Below, piece by piece: positions 36,788 through 46,543 of a stretch of DNA of 58,423 bases. The position numbers and the translations under genes are program-made. The DNA comes from Bacteroidales bacterium. Its GTDB lineage: Bacteria > Bacteroidota > Bacteroidia > Bacteroidales > PWNQ01. How positions within the stretch are numbered: position 1 is the first letter of the stretch; each line of letters starts with the position of its first letter. The DNA is taken from positions 1 through 58,423 of the forward strand of contig JAIPBW010000009.1 of the NCBI GenBank assembly GCA_021738505.1, written 5' to 3'. The notes under the pieces are model-generated. The model saw only the letters and a list, made by a program, of their open reading frames with translations, searched no databases and was not told the origin of the DNA.

Positions 36788-36992
36788 CGGATTTGATTTA
36801 CATAATCTAATTTTTTGTAAATATACAAAACAAATCTTCCTTTGTAAATAGTTAATAAAAGTCTTTTGTTAGTTCTTTGTAGTTACATTTTGTCGTAATT
36901 CGTTTGAGTTGGCTGAGCATGTTACTAGTAAGACACTTTGAGTACCCAGTTTGTTGCATGAATTAAAAAAAATCCCCCGATTTTTATTATCT

Positions 36993-37028
36993 TTTGATCA
37001 AGGGAAAACATTACTTTTGCAAAGGAGG
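36993..37028 (+). promoter_or_regulatory. ruvB promoter boxes and strong RBS
   Basis: TTTG at 36993-36996 and TACTTTTG at 37012-37019 fit the Bacteroidota promoter pattern with a 15-bp spacer, the same spacing as at mfd. AAAGGAGG at 37021-37028, 8 bp before the ATG, is an unusually strong Shine-Dalgarno for this window. The -7 box and the RBS nearly touch, leaving little room for a leader, so the two interpretations partly compete. Confidence 0.45.
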
Positions 37029-37036
37029 GAAAATCT

Positions 37037-38071
37037 ATGTCAATGAATAAAAATTTAGATGCCAGTGGCGACCAGATGAATACGCATGACAAAGAATTTG
37101 AGAAAAGTTTACGTCCGCATTCTTTTGATCATTTTCAGGGGCAGGAATCCGTAGTAGAAAATTTACAAGTATTTACCCAGGCTGCATTGCAGCGTGATGA
37201 GGCTCTTGATCATGTTTTACTGCATGGACCTCCGGGATTAGGTAAAACGACCTTATCGCATATCATTTCTACCCAGATGAACGTCAATCTGAAAATCACT
37301 TCAGGACCTGTTCTGGATAAGCCGGGAGATTTAGCGGGCTTGTTGACCAGTCTGGAAAAAAGAGATGTGTTGTTTATTGATGAAATCCACCGGTTAAGTC
37401 CTGTTGTTGAGGAATATTTGTATTCCGCCATGGAAGACTTCCGGATAGATATTATGATCGAAACCGGCCCAAATGCAAGGGCCGTTCAGATTGAGCTTAA
37501 TCCGTTTACATTAATCGGAGCGACAACACGTTCAGGGTTACTTACAGCTCCATTGCGGTCACGTTTCGGGATAACTTCCCGCTTATCATATTATGACAAA
37601 GATACCCTGGCCGGCATTATTGAGCGCTCAGCTGATATATTGCAGGTTCCTGTGCATGACAATGCTGCTTTGGAGATAGCCCGCCGCAGCAGGGGAACTC
37701 CACGTATCGCTAATCTGCTTCTGAGGCGTGTCAGAGATTTTGCCCAGATAAAAGGGGACGGAAATATTGACCTGAAGATTGTCCAGTTTTCATTGGACTC
37801 GCTCAATGTGGATAAGTTTGGGCTGGACGAAATGGATAACCGTATATTAGTGACACTAATTGATAAGTTTCGCGGCGGCCCTGTGGGCTTAAATACATTG
37901 GCAACAGCAGTTGGAGAAGATGCGGGCACCATTGAGGAGGTTTATGAGCCGTTCTTAATACAGGAAGGCTTTTTGGACCGTACTCCGAGAGGCAGAAAAG
38001 TTACACGTAAAGCGTTTGAGCATTTAGGCAGAACCCCTTCGGATGAGCAACAAAATCTCTTTAGCTTATGA
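37037..38071 (+). CDS. ruvB: Holliday junction branch-migration helicase RuvB
   Basis: 344 residues. Walker [11 protein letters not shown] (about residues 65-74), Walker [12 protein letters not shown], sensor 1 GATTRSG and the arginine-finger region PLRSRFG are present. The C-terminal winged helix is complete ([12 protein letters not shown]). It drives branch migration with RuvA. Its stop overlaps the queG start by 4 bp (ATGA), which couples their translation. Confidence 0.97.
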   Translation: MSMNKNLDASGDQMNTHDKEFEKSLRPHSFDHFQGQESVVENLQVFTQAALQRDEALDHVLLHGPPGLGKTTLSHIISTQMNVNLKITSGPVLDKPGDLAGLLTSLEKRDVLFIDEIHRLSPVVEEYLYSAMEDFRIDIMIETGPNARAVQIELNPFTLIGATTRSGLLTAPLRSRFGITSRLSYYDKDTLAGIIERSADILQVPVHDNAALEIARRSRGTPRIANLLLRRVRDFAQIKGDGNIDLKIVQFSLDSLNVDKFGLDEMDNRILVTLIDKFRGGPVGLNTLATAVGEDAGTIEEVYEPFLIQEGFLDRTPRGRKVTRKAFEHLGRTPSDEQQNLFSL

Positions 38072-39024
38072 GTTCCCGTTATGAACTTTTACATCACCGA
38101 TCACGGACAATCAAACAAATAGCTAAGCAGAATGGATTTGCTTTTGCCGGAATTGCAAAAGCCCGCCGTCTTGATGAGCATGAAAAATCATTAAAGTCCT
38201 ATCTGGAACAACAACATCATGGCCAGATGCACTATATGGAAAACCATTTTGAAAAACGCCTGGATCCACGGGTGTTGCATCCCGGAACAAAAAGTGTCAT
38301 TTCTTTGCTTTATAACTATTATCCGGAATCATTTTATGAGTCTGAAGCACCAGTTAAAATAACCCGGTATGCGTTAGGGAAAGATTATCATTTTGTGGTA
38401 AAAAACAGGATGAGAGAAATGGTTAAAGAAATGCAGCAGCAATTAGGTGAATTTTCTTACCGTGTTTTTGTTGATAGCGCCCCGGTTTTAGAACGGGCTT
38501 GGGCCAGGGAGGCTGGTCTGGGTTGGATAGGGAAGAATACGATGCTTATCAATCCGAAGCAAGGATCATTTTTTTTTCTGGCAGAAATTTTAGCCGATAT
38601 GGAGCTGGCTTATGACAAACCGATGCAAAAAGATTTTTGTGGCAATTGCCGACGCTGTATTGATGCATGTCCTACCGATGCATTAAAACCATATAAGATA
38701 GATGCATCCCGATGTATTTCTTATTTGACAATCGAAAATAAAAATGAGCAAATTCCGGAGGAATTCAGAGAACAATATCAGAAATGGATCTTTGGCTGTG
38801 ATATTTGCCAGGAGGTTTGTCCCTGGAACAGGTTTTCCATAACACATCAGGAGCCTGAATTCGAGCCCCATGAAAAGTTATTGAGCTTAAGTAAGCAGCA
38901 ATGGCAGGAGCTTACCCGGGAGGAATATCAGCAGCTGTTTAAAAAAAGCACGGTTAAAAGAGCAAAATTTGAAGGGCTAAAACGAAATATCCATTTTCTT
39001 AATGAAAATAATCAGAGTTTATAA
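38068..39024 (+). CDS. queG: Epoxyqueuosine reductase
   Basis: 318 residues. Reduces epoxyqueuosine to queuosine in tRNA wobble positions, using a cobalamin and two 4Fe-4S clusters. Ferredoxin motifs [16 protein letters not shown] and [11 protein letters not shown] are complete, and the N-terminal cobalamin-binding half includes [23 protein letters not shown]. Coupled to ruvB by a 4-bp overlap, and overlaps the convergent barrel gene by 13 bp. Confidence 0.95.
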   Translation: MSSRYELLHHRSRTIKQIAKQNGFAFAGIAKARRLDEHEKSLKSYLEQQHHGQMHYMENHFEKRLDPRVLHPGTKSVISLLYNYYPESFYESEAPVKITRYALGKDYHFVVKNRMREMVKEMQQQLGEFSYRVFVDSAPVLERAWAREAGLGWIGKNTMLINPKQGSFFFLAEILADMELAYDKPMQKDFCGNCRRCIDACPTDALKPYKIDASRCISYLTIENKNEQIPEEFREQYQKWIFGCDICQEVCPWNRFSITHQEPEFEPHEKLLSLSKQQWQELTREEYQQLFKKSTVKRAKFEGLKRNIHFLNENNQSL

Positions 39025-39626
39025 GTTGCGATAAAACGCAGAACATTAAGATGTTGTCCCCGGTTAAACCAGTAGGTAGCACCACTATCATGTTTTCTGA
39101 CGGGTATTATAGACTCACTATGGCGTATGCTAAAGGCCCAATTTTCATTAAACCAATAATTTATACTTGAATTAATAGCCAGTTCGTATTTTCGAAAAGG
39201 TCTTGTGTCACTCAAAATACCATTTTCGTCTTCTTCATTGTTTGTACGCTTTAACAGAACACCAAATGAAGGACCTGCCTCAAATGATAAATTTTCATTA
39301 ATAAAATATTGGTAAGTAACGGGGACTTCTGCATAGTTCAGCATTAATTTATAGGAGTTATAAATACCTTCATCAGGTTTTGCCAGTTTTCGGGAACCTT
39401 TTTCAACATAATTCATTTCCAGGGTTATCCTTGACTTTTCATTGATGTCGATACTTGTGAAAATGCCGGCATATATACCGGGCTTATTGTATCCGGCTAA
39501 GCGGTCTCCTGAGATTTGACTTGCACTGACTCCGGCCCGGAATCCGGCATCAAACTGTTGTGCATGCAGTAAGAAGGGAGTTGCAATTAAATAAAGAGTA
39601 AGAAGGAGTAAATGTTTTGTTTTCAT
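39012..39626 (-). CDS. Outer-membrane beta-barrel protein (PorT-like)
   Basis: 204 residues. Signal peptide ends near L-H-A-Q. Strands FDAGFRAGVSASQISGD, AGIFTSIDINEKSRITLEM, NLSFEAGPSFGVLL and a final FIATYKL fit the small PorT-like barrels. Convergent with queG with a 13-bp overlap of coding ends, so no separate terminator is present between them. Function unknown. Confidence 0.72.
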   Translation of the reverse strand: MKTKHLLLLTLYLIATPFLLHAQQFDAGFRAGVSASQISGDRLAGYNKPGIYAGIFTSIDINEKSRITLEMNYVEKGSRKLAKPDEGIYNSYKLMLNYAEVPVTYQYFINENLSFEAGPSFGVLLKRTNNEEDENGILSDTRPFRKYELAINSSINYWFNENWAFSIRHSESIIPVRKHDSGATYWFNRGQHLNVLRFIATYKL

Positions 39627-39716
39627 GGATTTATATCTTGTTTTTTGTGTTTGTTTTTCTAAAATTAACGATTGGTCCTTTAAACAGATATCTGCAACAA
39701 ATATAACAATGATATC

Positions 39717-40664
39717 TTATTTCTGTTCCCAGGGATTTAGGTTCATTTCATTACCCTGAAGCATATTTAAATAATTCTTATACCGGAAACGTTTGATTTC
39801 GCCATTCTCAACAGCTTTTTTTACAGCGCAACCGGGTTCATGCACATGAGTGCAATTATAAAACCGGCATTGGTCATTGAGCTTAAACATTTCAGGAAAG
39901 AATAAGTGGACTTCTTCTTTTTCCATGTCAATAAGTCCAAACTCTTTAATCCCCGGAGTGTCAATAACGTAAGAGCCTTTCCAAATCTCATGCATTTCAG
40001 CAAAAGTTGTCGTATGTTTCCCTTTCAGATGAACATGAGAAAGGTCTCCTATGCGTAAATTCATACCGGGCACCAGGGTATTGAGCAAAGCAGATTTACC
40101 TACACCTGAATGCCCTACAATTACACTTCGCTTTTGATCCAAATAATCTTGTAGTTGCTCCAGCCCGTCACTTGTCTTTGCAGATGTGACCAGAGTTTCA
40201 TATCCGATGGCTTTATAGGTCTGCGTTAGTTCTTTCAGTTGAACGTTTTCTTCTTCCGTATAGATATCCGATTTATTAAAGATAATTTTTACAGGAATAT
40301 GATAAGCAGCTGCCGTTACAAGAAAACGGTCAATAAATCCGGTTGATGTTCTTGGATAGGATAGCGTTGCCACAATTAAACCCTGATCAATATTAGAGGC
40401 TATAATATGGGCCTGGCTGGATAGTTTTGTGGACTTTCGGATGATATAATTGGACCGGGGTTTGATGTGCTTGATGACACCAGTATCTTCATCTTGCATG
40501 TGGAAGATAACATTATCTCCGACAGCTAAAGGGTTTGTTGTTTTAAGTCCTTTGATACGGAACTTTCCTTTCAAAGCACAATACAATTTTTCCCCTTCTG
40601 TAGTCTGCACCAGATACCATTTACCTGTAGATTTAATAATAATACCTTGCTTGTCAGATTGCAT
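39717..40664 (-). CDS. rsgA: Ribosome small-subunit-dependent GTPase A
   Basis: 315 residues. A circularly permuted GTPase acting late in 30S maturation. OB-fold ~5-75, then the permuted G motifs in order: G4 NKSD, G1 GHSGVGKSALLN, G2 THTTTF-like (KHTTTF), G3 DTPGIKEFG. The C-terminal zinc motif is CRFYNCTHVHEPGC. All elements present. It follows dprA on the same strand with a 39-bp gap. Confidence 0.95.
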   Translation of the reverse strand: MQSDKQGIIIKSTGKWYLVQTTEGEKLYCALKGKFRIKGLKTTNPLAVGDNVIFHMQDEDTGVIKHIKPRSNYIIRKSTKLSSQAHIIASNIDQGLIVATLSYPRTSTGFIDRFLVTAAAYHIPVKIIFNKSDIYTEEENVQLKELTQTYKAIGYETLVTSAKTSDGLEQLQDYLDQKRSVIVGHSGVGKSALLNTLVPGMNLRIGDLSHVHLKGKHTTTFAEMHEIWKGSYVIDTPGIKEFGLIDMEKEEVHLFFPEMFKLNDQCRFYNCTHVHEPGCAVKKAVENGEIKRFRYKNYLNMLQGNEMNLNPWEQK

Positions 40665-40703
40665 AATGTTAATTCTCGTTTAGGGCTGCTAAAATAAGGA
40701 AAA

Positions 40704-41795
40704 TCAAAGTAATTGATACTGACTTCCGGGAAGGCTTTTTAGTAATCCGTTAAATTCAAGTTTTAAAAGGATAGAAGAAAGTTTGCTTGATGGCATATTA
40801 GTCTCTACGGCTAACCAGTCAATGGTTGAAGGGCCATTGATTTTTAGCTTGTCTGTGATCATTTTTTCTTCCGGGGTAAGTTCGAGGAATAATTTTCTTT
40901 GGTGATTACGTATGCGTTCATCCTGAATGTCCCAGTTCATCATTTTTCTGATATCTTCCCCGGAGTCTATTAATGCTGCGATATTTCTTTTAATAAGGGC
41001 ATTACAGCCTTTTGAGTAATTGTCATAACTTTTGCCGGGCACGGCAAATACATCCCGGCTATAAGAGTTTGCCAGTTCTGCCGTAATTAAAGCGCCTCCT
41101 TTTTGCGCTGATTCCACAACTACAGTTGCATCTGACATGCCGGCAATAACGCGGTTTCGTCGAGGAAACATATTTTTTTCCGGTATGATCCCGTGGGCAA
41201 ATTCAGAAATTACACCGCCCTGTTCAAGCATTTTAGAGGCTAAATTCCTGTTTTGAGCCGGATACATTTTATCATGTCCATGGGCGATAACTCCCAGAGT
41301 TGGCATGTTGTGCTTAAGAGCATATTTATGGGCATAGCTGTCAATACCAAACGCCAGCCCGGAGATAATCATTACATCTGTCCCTTTCAAATCTTCTATG
41401 ATTTTCTCAGTCATGCTTTTACCGTATTCTGTAGCATTTCTTGTGCCTACCATAGCCAAAGCCCTGCGATGATTCAGGTCTGCATTGCCCCTGAAGTAAA
41501 GCATTATCGGAGAATCAGCACAGTGTCGTAGCCTTTGGGGATATTCTTTGTCCGTATAGAAAAGTGGTTTGATATTATGTTTTTCAAGGTACTTAATTTC
41601 TTGTTCGGCTTTTAGCAGAGGTTCCTTACTGTTGAGTTCCGCCATAAGCTTCTTGCTGATGCCCGGAATATCAGCCAGTTTTTTCCGGTCGCCTTCAAAG
41701 ATGGCTTTTGAACTTCCCATGTAAGCAACGAGCTTTTTGCCGTTGACCGGGCCTATTTCTTTTACAAGGGATAATGCAATCTGATATAAAAGCAC
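40704..41795 (-). CDS. dprA: DNA processing protein DprA
   Basis: 363 residues. Loads RecA onto incoming single-stranded DNA during natural transformation. The Rossmann-like core has ALAMVGTRNATEYG, ISGLAFGIDSYAH and FPRRNRVIAGMSDATVVVE; a helix-hairpin-helix-like N-domain and a C-terminal winged helix (TIDWLAVETNMPSSKLSSILL) flank it. The start is a GTG at 41795: no in-frame ATG precedes it. Divergent from the glycosyltransferase gene. Confidence 0.93.
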   Translation of the reverse strand: MLLYQIALSLVKEIGPVNGKKLVAYMGSSKAIFEGDRKKLADIPGISKKLMAELNSKEPLLKAEQEIKYLEKHNIKPLFYTDKEYPQRLRHCADSPIMLYFRGNADLNHRRALAMVGTRNATEYGKSMTEKIIEDLKGTDVMIISGLAFGIDSYAHKYALKHNMPTLGVIAHGHDKMYPAQNRNLASKMLEQGGVISEFAHGIIPEKNMFPRRNRVIAGMSDATVVVESAQKGGALITAELANSYSRDVFAVPGKSYDNYSKGCNALIKRNIAALIDSGEDIRKMMNWDIQDERIRNHQRKLFLELTPEEKMITDKLKINGPSTIDWLAVETNMPSSKLSSILLKLEFNGLLKSLPGSQYQLL

Positions 41796-41856
41796 GATAT
41801 TGAGTTCTTGGTTTATTCAAATATACCATAAATATTTCATAAATTTGTCATGTAGC

Positions 41857-42972
41857 ATGAAAAAAACATTAAATAAAGAAAGAGTCAATATTCTTATAGC
41901 GCCGCTTAATTGGGGCCTTGGCCATGCAATGCGTTGTATACCAATGATTAAGGAATTGACAGGATCCGGATTTAATGTTATTCTGGCAGCTGATGGTAGA
42001 CCATATGACTTGCTGCATAGTGAATTTCCTGATTTAGAGATGATTCGTTTGCCCGGTCAGGCCATTACGTATTCAAAGAACAGCAGTTTTCTGAAGATGC
42101 TAAAAATTGTTCCTGCATTTTATCGTATGATAAAAAAGGAACACAAGATGCTAAAGAGTCTTATTCAAAAACATAATATCCATGCTGTAATTTCTGATAA
42201 TCGGTACGGGCTATATTCGCATAAGATACCGTCTATTTTTATCGGACATCAGATGATGATTAAGATGCCCGTATTTTTAAAGTGGACGGAATGGTTTATT
42301 CATAAGCTTAATTTGCGATTTATTAACCGGTTTACGGAATGTTGGATCCCGGATTATAAGGACAATAAAGGGCTTTCCGGGGATCTGGCTCATAAGTATT
42401 CACTTCCGGAAAATTTTTATTTCATTGGTCCATTGTCAAGGTTTAATAAGGACAATGAAGTTTTTAACACTGAAAAAGCAGATGCAAACAGCGAGTTACT
42501 CGTTATTCTTTCCGGGCCTGAACCCCAACGTACAATACTTGAAGAAAAACTGCTTACGCAATTGCAATGCGTCAATTGCAAGGCAACTATTGTCAGAGGA
42601 GTTACGGAACAAAACAGAAACTATTATTTAGATTCGCAAACGCGCATTATTGATCATGCTGATACGTCTCATTTGCAGAGCCTAATCAGGGGAGCAAAAA
42701 TTATTGTATGTCGCTCTGGTTATTCATCTATTATGGATTTGGCAGCGACAGGAAAGAAAGCGATATTTATTCCAACACCCGGACAAACGGAACAGGAATA
42801 CCTGGCCGAATATTTCTACCAGAAGCGAATATTTTATTATGAATTCCAGAAGTCATTCAATATTAGCAAGGCGCTTCAAAATGTAAAAACGTATCCGGGT
42901 ATTCAAACAGTATATGCTCCTGCTTTTTTACGAAAACGAATAGAAAGCTTAGCTGAACGAATAGAAAGTTAG
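41857..42972 (+). CDS. MurG-like (GT-B fold) glycosyltransferase
   Basis: 371 residues from the ATG at 41857; a TTG at 41800 would extend it but the added sequence has no family character. LIAPLNWGLGHAMRC at the N-terminus is the loop typical of UDP-GlcNAc-using GT-B enzymes, and the C-terminal half has VCRSGYSSIMDLAATGKKAIFIPTPGQTEQE split over residues ~300-330, the nucleotide-sugar site of the MurG/glycosyltransferase-28 C-domain. No signal or membrane helix. The acceptor is unknown. Its end overlaps the convergent chaN gene by 4 bp. Confidence 0.8.
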   Translation: MKKTLNKERVNILIAPLNWGLGHAMRCIPMIKELTGSGFNVILAADGRPYDLLHSEFPDLEMIRLPGQAITYSKNSSFLKMLKIVPAFYRMIKKEHKMLKSLIQKHNIHAVISDNRYGLYSHKIPSIFIGHQMMIKMPVFLKWTEWFIHKLNLRFINRFTECWIPDYKDNKGLSGDLAHKYSLPENFYFIGPLSRFNKDNEVFNTEKADANSELLVILSGPEPQRTILEEKLLTQLQCVNCKATIVRGVTEQNRNYYLDSQTRIIDHADTSHLQSLIRGAKIIVCRSGYSSIMDLAATGKKAIFIPTPGQTEQEYLAEYFYQKRIFYYEFQKSFNISKALQNVKTYPGIQTVYAPAFLRKRIESLAERIES

Positions 42973-43832
42973 TACGTTTTGGTCATGTTCTCAGGGATAA
43001 CCAAAATATAATCAGCCAGTTTTTTATTCTTATCAAGCAATACTTCAATATTTTCTTGTTCTACTGTAGCAATTGTTGTTATTTGAACATCAGGCTCATA
43101 TTCTTTAAGGTACCAGCTTATACCTTCATAATTGTTGGAATGGTATGTGCCGTTAAAATGCAGGAATACCTGCTCCTCGTTTAGGTTTTCAAGGATAAAG
43201 TAAGCCATTGTTGCATCTTTAATAGCCTGAGCTTTTGGTAAGTTTGGGTTTGCCTTTTTTCGGCCCATCATTTTCAGCATTTTTTTGTATCCAGGTAGCT
43301 GAGCATCGTAAGGAATGGGCAGGGGAGCGATCCAATCTTTGGCTTGCTTGTCAATGGAGTCCAGGCCGCTAAAGCCTTCAGAAGCGATCATTGCAGCGTA
43401 TCTTCTCGGGATGTTCGTGGCAATAAATGGTAATCCGTTAGATTTTGCAAATTCCACCAACGGTTTGTAATCTGTTTCATAATTAGGCCACAGCCGGGCT
43501 TGTCCTTTAAAAGAACGTGCTGATATTTTGTCGTTAAGGTATTCATTTAAAATCACCTGATTGTCGTGCTCAAACATTTCTGCACCCAAAACAAGGCTGT
43601 CTCCGATTTCCTTATGGAGATCCATGGTGAGTTCTAATTGCAACCAATGACATACGGGGTTGTTATGATGTTCTCCGAATAAGATGATATCCGAGGATAC
43701 TGATGATTCTACTAGTGAAGTATAATCTGCCTCAGAACCGTCTGCTGTATAAAGTTTAAAAGCGGATTTTTGAGAAAATGCAGTTAGGGAAAATATTCCT
43801 AACGTGATAATAAGTATAATCTTCTTAATCAT
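42969..43832 (-). CDS. ChaN-family haem-binding-like protein
   Basis: 287 residues. Signal peptide ends near T-A-F-S-Q. The ChaN/DUF399 pattern is clear: ILFGEHHNNPVCHWLQL near the start, LGAEMFEHDNQVILNEYL, IATNIPRRYAAMIASEG and FHFNGTYHSNN-like (FLHFNGTYHS). Campylobacter ChaN binds haem and is linked to iron uptake. Here it is the second gene after cytidine deaminase (4-bp overlap). Iron or haem genes are not near, so function in this organism is inferred from the family only. Confidence 0.85.
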   Translation of the reverse strand: MIKKIILIITLGIFSLTAFSQKSAFKLYTADGSEADYTSLVESSVSSDIILFGEHHNNPVCHWLQLELTMDLHKEIGDSLVLGAEMFEHDNQVILNEYLNDKISARSFKGQARLWPNYETDYKPLVEFAKSNGLPFIATNIPRRYAAMIASEGFSGLDSIDKQAKDWIAPLPIPYDAQLPGYKKMLKMMGRKKANPNLPKAQAIKDATMAYFILENLNEEQVFLHFNGTYHSNNYEGISWYLKEYEPDVQITTIATVEQENIEVLLDKNKKLADYILVIPENMTKTY

Positions 43833-44320
43833 AGATTCTTCAATTTTGATTCATTAAATGTAAATGGTAATAAGTTTTGGACACTATTAACAAGTATGAT
43901 TTTCCCTGAAGCTCCCTGCATGATGATCCGGATAGGCTTTTCTGCTTTATTTTCATATTCCGAAAGCACTTGCCGGCAAGATCCACAGGGAGTAACAGGA
44001 TCATTTATTTCAAAGTCATCGCTTTGAGCGGTAACGGCTATAGTTTCAAAAGCAATTCCCGGATAATTCGAGGAAGCATAAAATGCTGCTACCCGCTCAG
44101 CACAAAGGCCATTGGGGTAGGCAACATTTTCCTGGTTGGATCCTTTTATAATCTCGCCGTTATCAAGGCGAAGTGCTGCTCCTACGTGATAACCCGAGTA
44201 GGGCGCGTAAGAGGTTTTGGCTGATTCCTTTGCCATAGCCAGAAGTTTCTGATCTTCAACGCTGAGTTCATTCTCTTGCTCGAACTCACTATAGGTAAAT
44301 GAATATGTTTTATTCTTCAT
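43829..44320 (-). CDS. cdd: Cytidine deaminase
   Basis: 163 residues. Deaminates cytidine and deoxycytidine for pyrimidine salvage. The zinc motif CAERVA (Cys-Ala-Glu, with the catalytic Glu) and PCGSCRQVLSEY are intact, and the substrate-binding FNESKLKNL end is normal. A ~25-residue N-terminal extension precedes the core. Overlaps chaN by 4 bp. Confidence 0.94.
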   Translation of the reverse strand: MKNKTYSFTYSEFEQENELSVEDQKLLAMAKESAKTSYAPYSGYHVGAALRLDNGEIIKGSNQENVAYPNGLCAERVAAFYASSNYPGIAFETIAVTAQSDDFEINDPVTPCGSCRQVLSEYENKAEKPIRIIMQGASGKIILVNSVQNLLPFTFNESKLKNL

Positions 44321-44428
44321 ACACTTTTATAATTCTTTGCCGGCGTATCAGGTATTCTCGTATTGCTTATACTTCCGGCATAATGTGCTATTTACTCAAA
44401 CTTTTTCAACATACAAAACCAATCGTGA

Positions 44429-46093
44429 TTAATGGGTTGAAGGTGTAAGTATTTTGTTATATTCCTCTTTGTCTTTTAACAAAGAAACGGCCTTATCTGT
44501 TTGCTTCTCATCATTAAGTCCCGCAATTATTTCTCCTTTTTGGTAATAATAACGACCAATGATTTCATTTTTTAATAAGCTTTCTATTTGGGATCTGAAT
44601 TTCTTTAAATCTTTGTCTTTATCATGATGTAGTTCTTTTTCTAAGCTTTTTAGTTCTTTTTCAATAGATTCCAGATACATTTCGTTTTCTGCCGTTTCTT
44701 TTAAATCTTCCAGCTTTTGTTCTGTTTTTGTTTTATAGCTAAAATCTTTTTTGTCCAGAAAATCGGAGAAATCCTGATAGATTTTGTCTGTAATAGCAAA
44801 TTTCTGTGGGCCGGCGATGGAGTCTTTTTTGTAATAAAAATCTGTGGCAAAATCGAAGATAAAATGTCCGGAAATTAATTTTCTGGATATTTGCTTGTAT
44901 TCTTTAGATTTCACTACAGCATCAGGTTTAATTCCTTTGGCATCGTAAACAATTCGGCCATTTTGAGTTTTGAACTTTGGTCTCAGCGAATCGGGTATAG
45001 ATTCCTGTTGATTATTATCATCTGAGTAGTCAATGGATTGGATACATCTTCCGCTGGGGATATAATATTTTGCTACGGTTACTTTCATTCTCGTGTTATA
45101 GCTGAGCGGCACAATATTTTGAACCAGTCCTTTTCCAAAAGTTGTTTCGCCGATAACCACTCCACGATCCAAATCCTGAATAGCGCCGGCTACAATTTCA
45201 GAGGCGGAAGCACTGTTTTCATTTACCAGAATAGCTAAAGGTATTGTAGTATCAACGGGTTCGCGGGTTGTGCGGTAGGTGTTGTTCTTCGATTCTAATT
45301 TCCCTTTGGTTTTTACAACGACTTGCCCTTTGGGGATAAATAGATTCACAATCTCCACGGCTTCATTAAGCAATCCTCCACCATTATTGCGTAAATCGAG
45401 AATAATACCGTTGAGGTCATTGTTTTCTTTAAGTTTTTCCAATTCTTCTTTTACTTCATCTCCTGCATTTCTTGTAAATCTGGATAATTTAATATATCCG
45501 GTTGAATTGTCTAAAAGTCCGGAATAGGGGATGTTATCCAATTTGATCTTCTCTCTTTTGAGTGTAATAGTTTGGGGCTTGTCTTCAAAGGGTCGTTGAA
45601 TGGTTACATTGATTTCCGATCCGGATTGTCCTTTTAATAAATTGCTTACTTCCTCAGTAGATTTTCCTTTTACATCTTTATCTTCTACTTTAATTATTTT
45701 ATCACCGGGTTTTAAATTTCCTTTATCAGCAGGAAACCCTTCATATATTTTAGCAATCTGAACATAGTCTTCTCTTTTTTGTATCGTAGACCCGATACCT
45801 CCATATTCTCCTGTTGTCATCATTTGTACGTCCTCAATTTCAGACTCAGGGATATAAACTGTATAAGGGTCTAATTTCTCAAGCATTGCGTCAATGCCGG
45901 TTTGTACAAGTTCCCCTATCTTGACTTCATCTACATAGTTTACATGAAGCTTTTTTACCATGTTGGCAAAAATTTCCATGTGTTTGGATATTTGAAAGTC
46001 ATTGGAAACAAATCCGGTTGTAGAAACGGAGATTGTACTAATAACGAATACTAAAATTAAAGAGCGGACAATTTTATTTTTCACCATGATCAT
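44429..46093 (-). CDS. C-terminal processing peptidase (S41 family)
   Basis: 554 residues. N-terminal signal/anchor (IVRSLILVFVISTISVSTTG), PDZ domain ~90-175 (EGFPADKGNLKPGDKI), and an S41 catalytic core with LDLRNNGGG, the Ser nucleophile in ENSASASEIVAGA and the general-base Lys in FGKGLVQ. The C-terminal ~130 residues are a coiled, Lys/Glu-rich extension. It cleaves proteins at their C-termini in the periplasm. Starts 1 bp after the rnpA stop, in the conserved Bacteroidota run DUF4271-hemD-rnpA-ctp. Confidence 0.93.
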   Translation of the reverse strand: MIMVKNKIVRSLILVFVISTISVSTTGFVSNDFQISKHMEIFANMVKKLHVNYVDEVKIGELVQTGIDAMLEKLDPYTVYIPESEIEDVQMMTTGEYGGIGSTIQKREDYVQIAKIYEGFPADKGNLKPGDKIIKVEDKDVKGKSTEEVSNLLKGQSGSEINVTIQRPFEDKPQTITLKREKIKLDNIPYSGLLDNSTGYIKLSRFTRNAGDEVKEELEKLKENNDLNGIILDLRNNGGGLLNEAVEIVNLFIPKGQVVVKTKGKLESKNNTYRTTREPVDTTIPLAILVNENSASASEIVAGAIQDLDRGVVIGETTFGKGLVQNIVPLSYNTRMKVTVAKYYIPSGRCIQSIDYSDDNNQQESIPDSLRPKFKTQNGRIVYDAKGIKPDAVVKSKEYKQISRKLISGHFIFDFATDFYYKKDSIAGPQKFAITDKIYQDFSDFLDKKDFSYKTKTEQKLEDLKETAENEMYLESIEKELKSLEKELHHDKDKDLKKFRSQIESLLKNEIIGRYYYQKGEIIAGLNDEKQTDKAVSLLKDKEEYNKILTPSTH

Positions 46094-46094
46094 T

Positions 46095-46526
46095 TTACTT
46101 TCTCTTGCTTTGATTAATACTGATAAAAGGTATTTTATCGTGTAAAGATAATAAACGTTGGATAATTAGCTGTATTTTTTGCTCTGTTTTTTGAGCGTTG
46201 AAGGTCTTTCCCCCGGAATGAATAATGGCTATTAATAATGTACTTTCCGGTTTCTCGGAAAAGTTATTAATAAGTGTATGCTTGTTTTTTCGATAGGCTT
46301 CACGCATTAAACGTTTCAGGCGGTTTCTCTGCGAAGCGGTTTTAATTTTCTTTTTCGATGCGGATAAAAGTATTTTTACTTTTTGTTCTTGTGGGCTTGT
46401 GGCTACCACAAAGACATGGAAAGGATATATAAAAAAAGAAGCACCTTTACTGAAAAGTAAACTCAGTTCCTTTTTATTTGAAATTCGCTCTTCACGAGAG
46501 AGTCCATATTTTTTGTGTATCGGCAA
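46095..46526 (-). CDS. rnpA: Ribonuclease P protein component
   Basis: 143 residues. Binds the RNase P RNA and helps cut the 5' leader of tRNA precursors. The signature RNRLKRLMREAYRKNK is present; the N-terminal SREERISNKKELSLLFSKG and ISASKK-like (LLSASKKKIKTA) segments fit. The start is TTG at 46526, since no ATG or GTG lies in frame between the hemD stop and this codon. 17 bp after hemD. Confidence 0.92.
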   Translation of the reverse strand: MPIHKKYGLSREERISNKKELSLLFSKGASFFIYPFHVFVVATSPQEQKVKILLSASKKKIKTASQRNRLKRLMREAYRKNKHTLINNFSEKPESTLLIAIIHSGGKTFNAQKTEQKIQLIIQRLLSLHDKIPFISINQSKRK

Positions 46527-46543
46527 AGTGTTTCTCCAAAAGT

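Larger units (their letters stand above)
36714..37036. other. Divergent promoter region between the universal stress gene and ruvB
   Basis: 323 bp, AT-rich. It contains the dyad TTTAGAAT-AAA-ATTCTAAA (36769-36787) and the ruvB promoter/RBS region. No gene is seen. Confidence 0.5.
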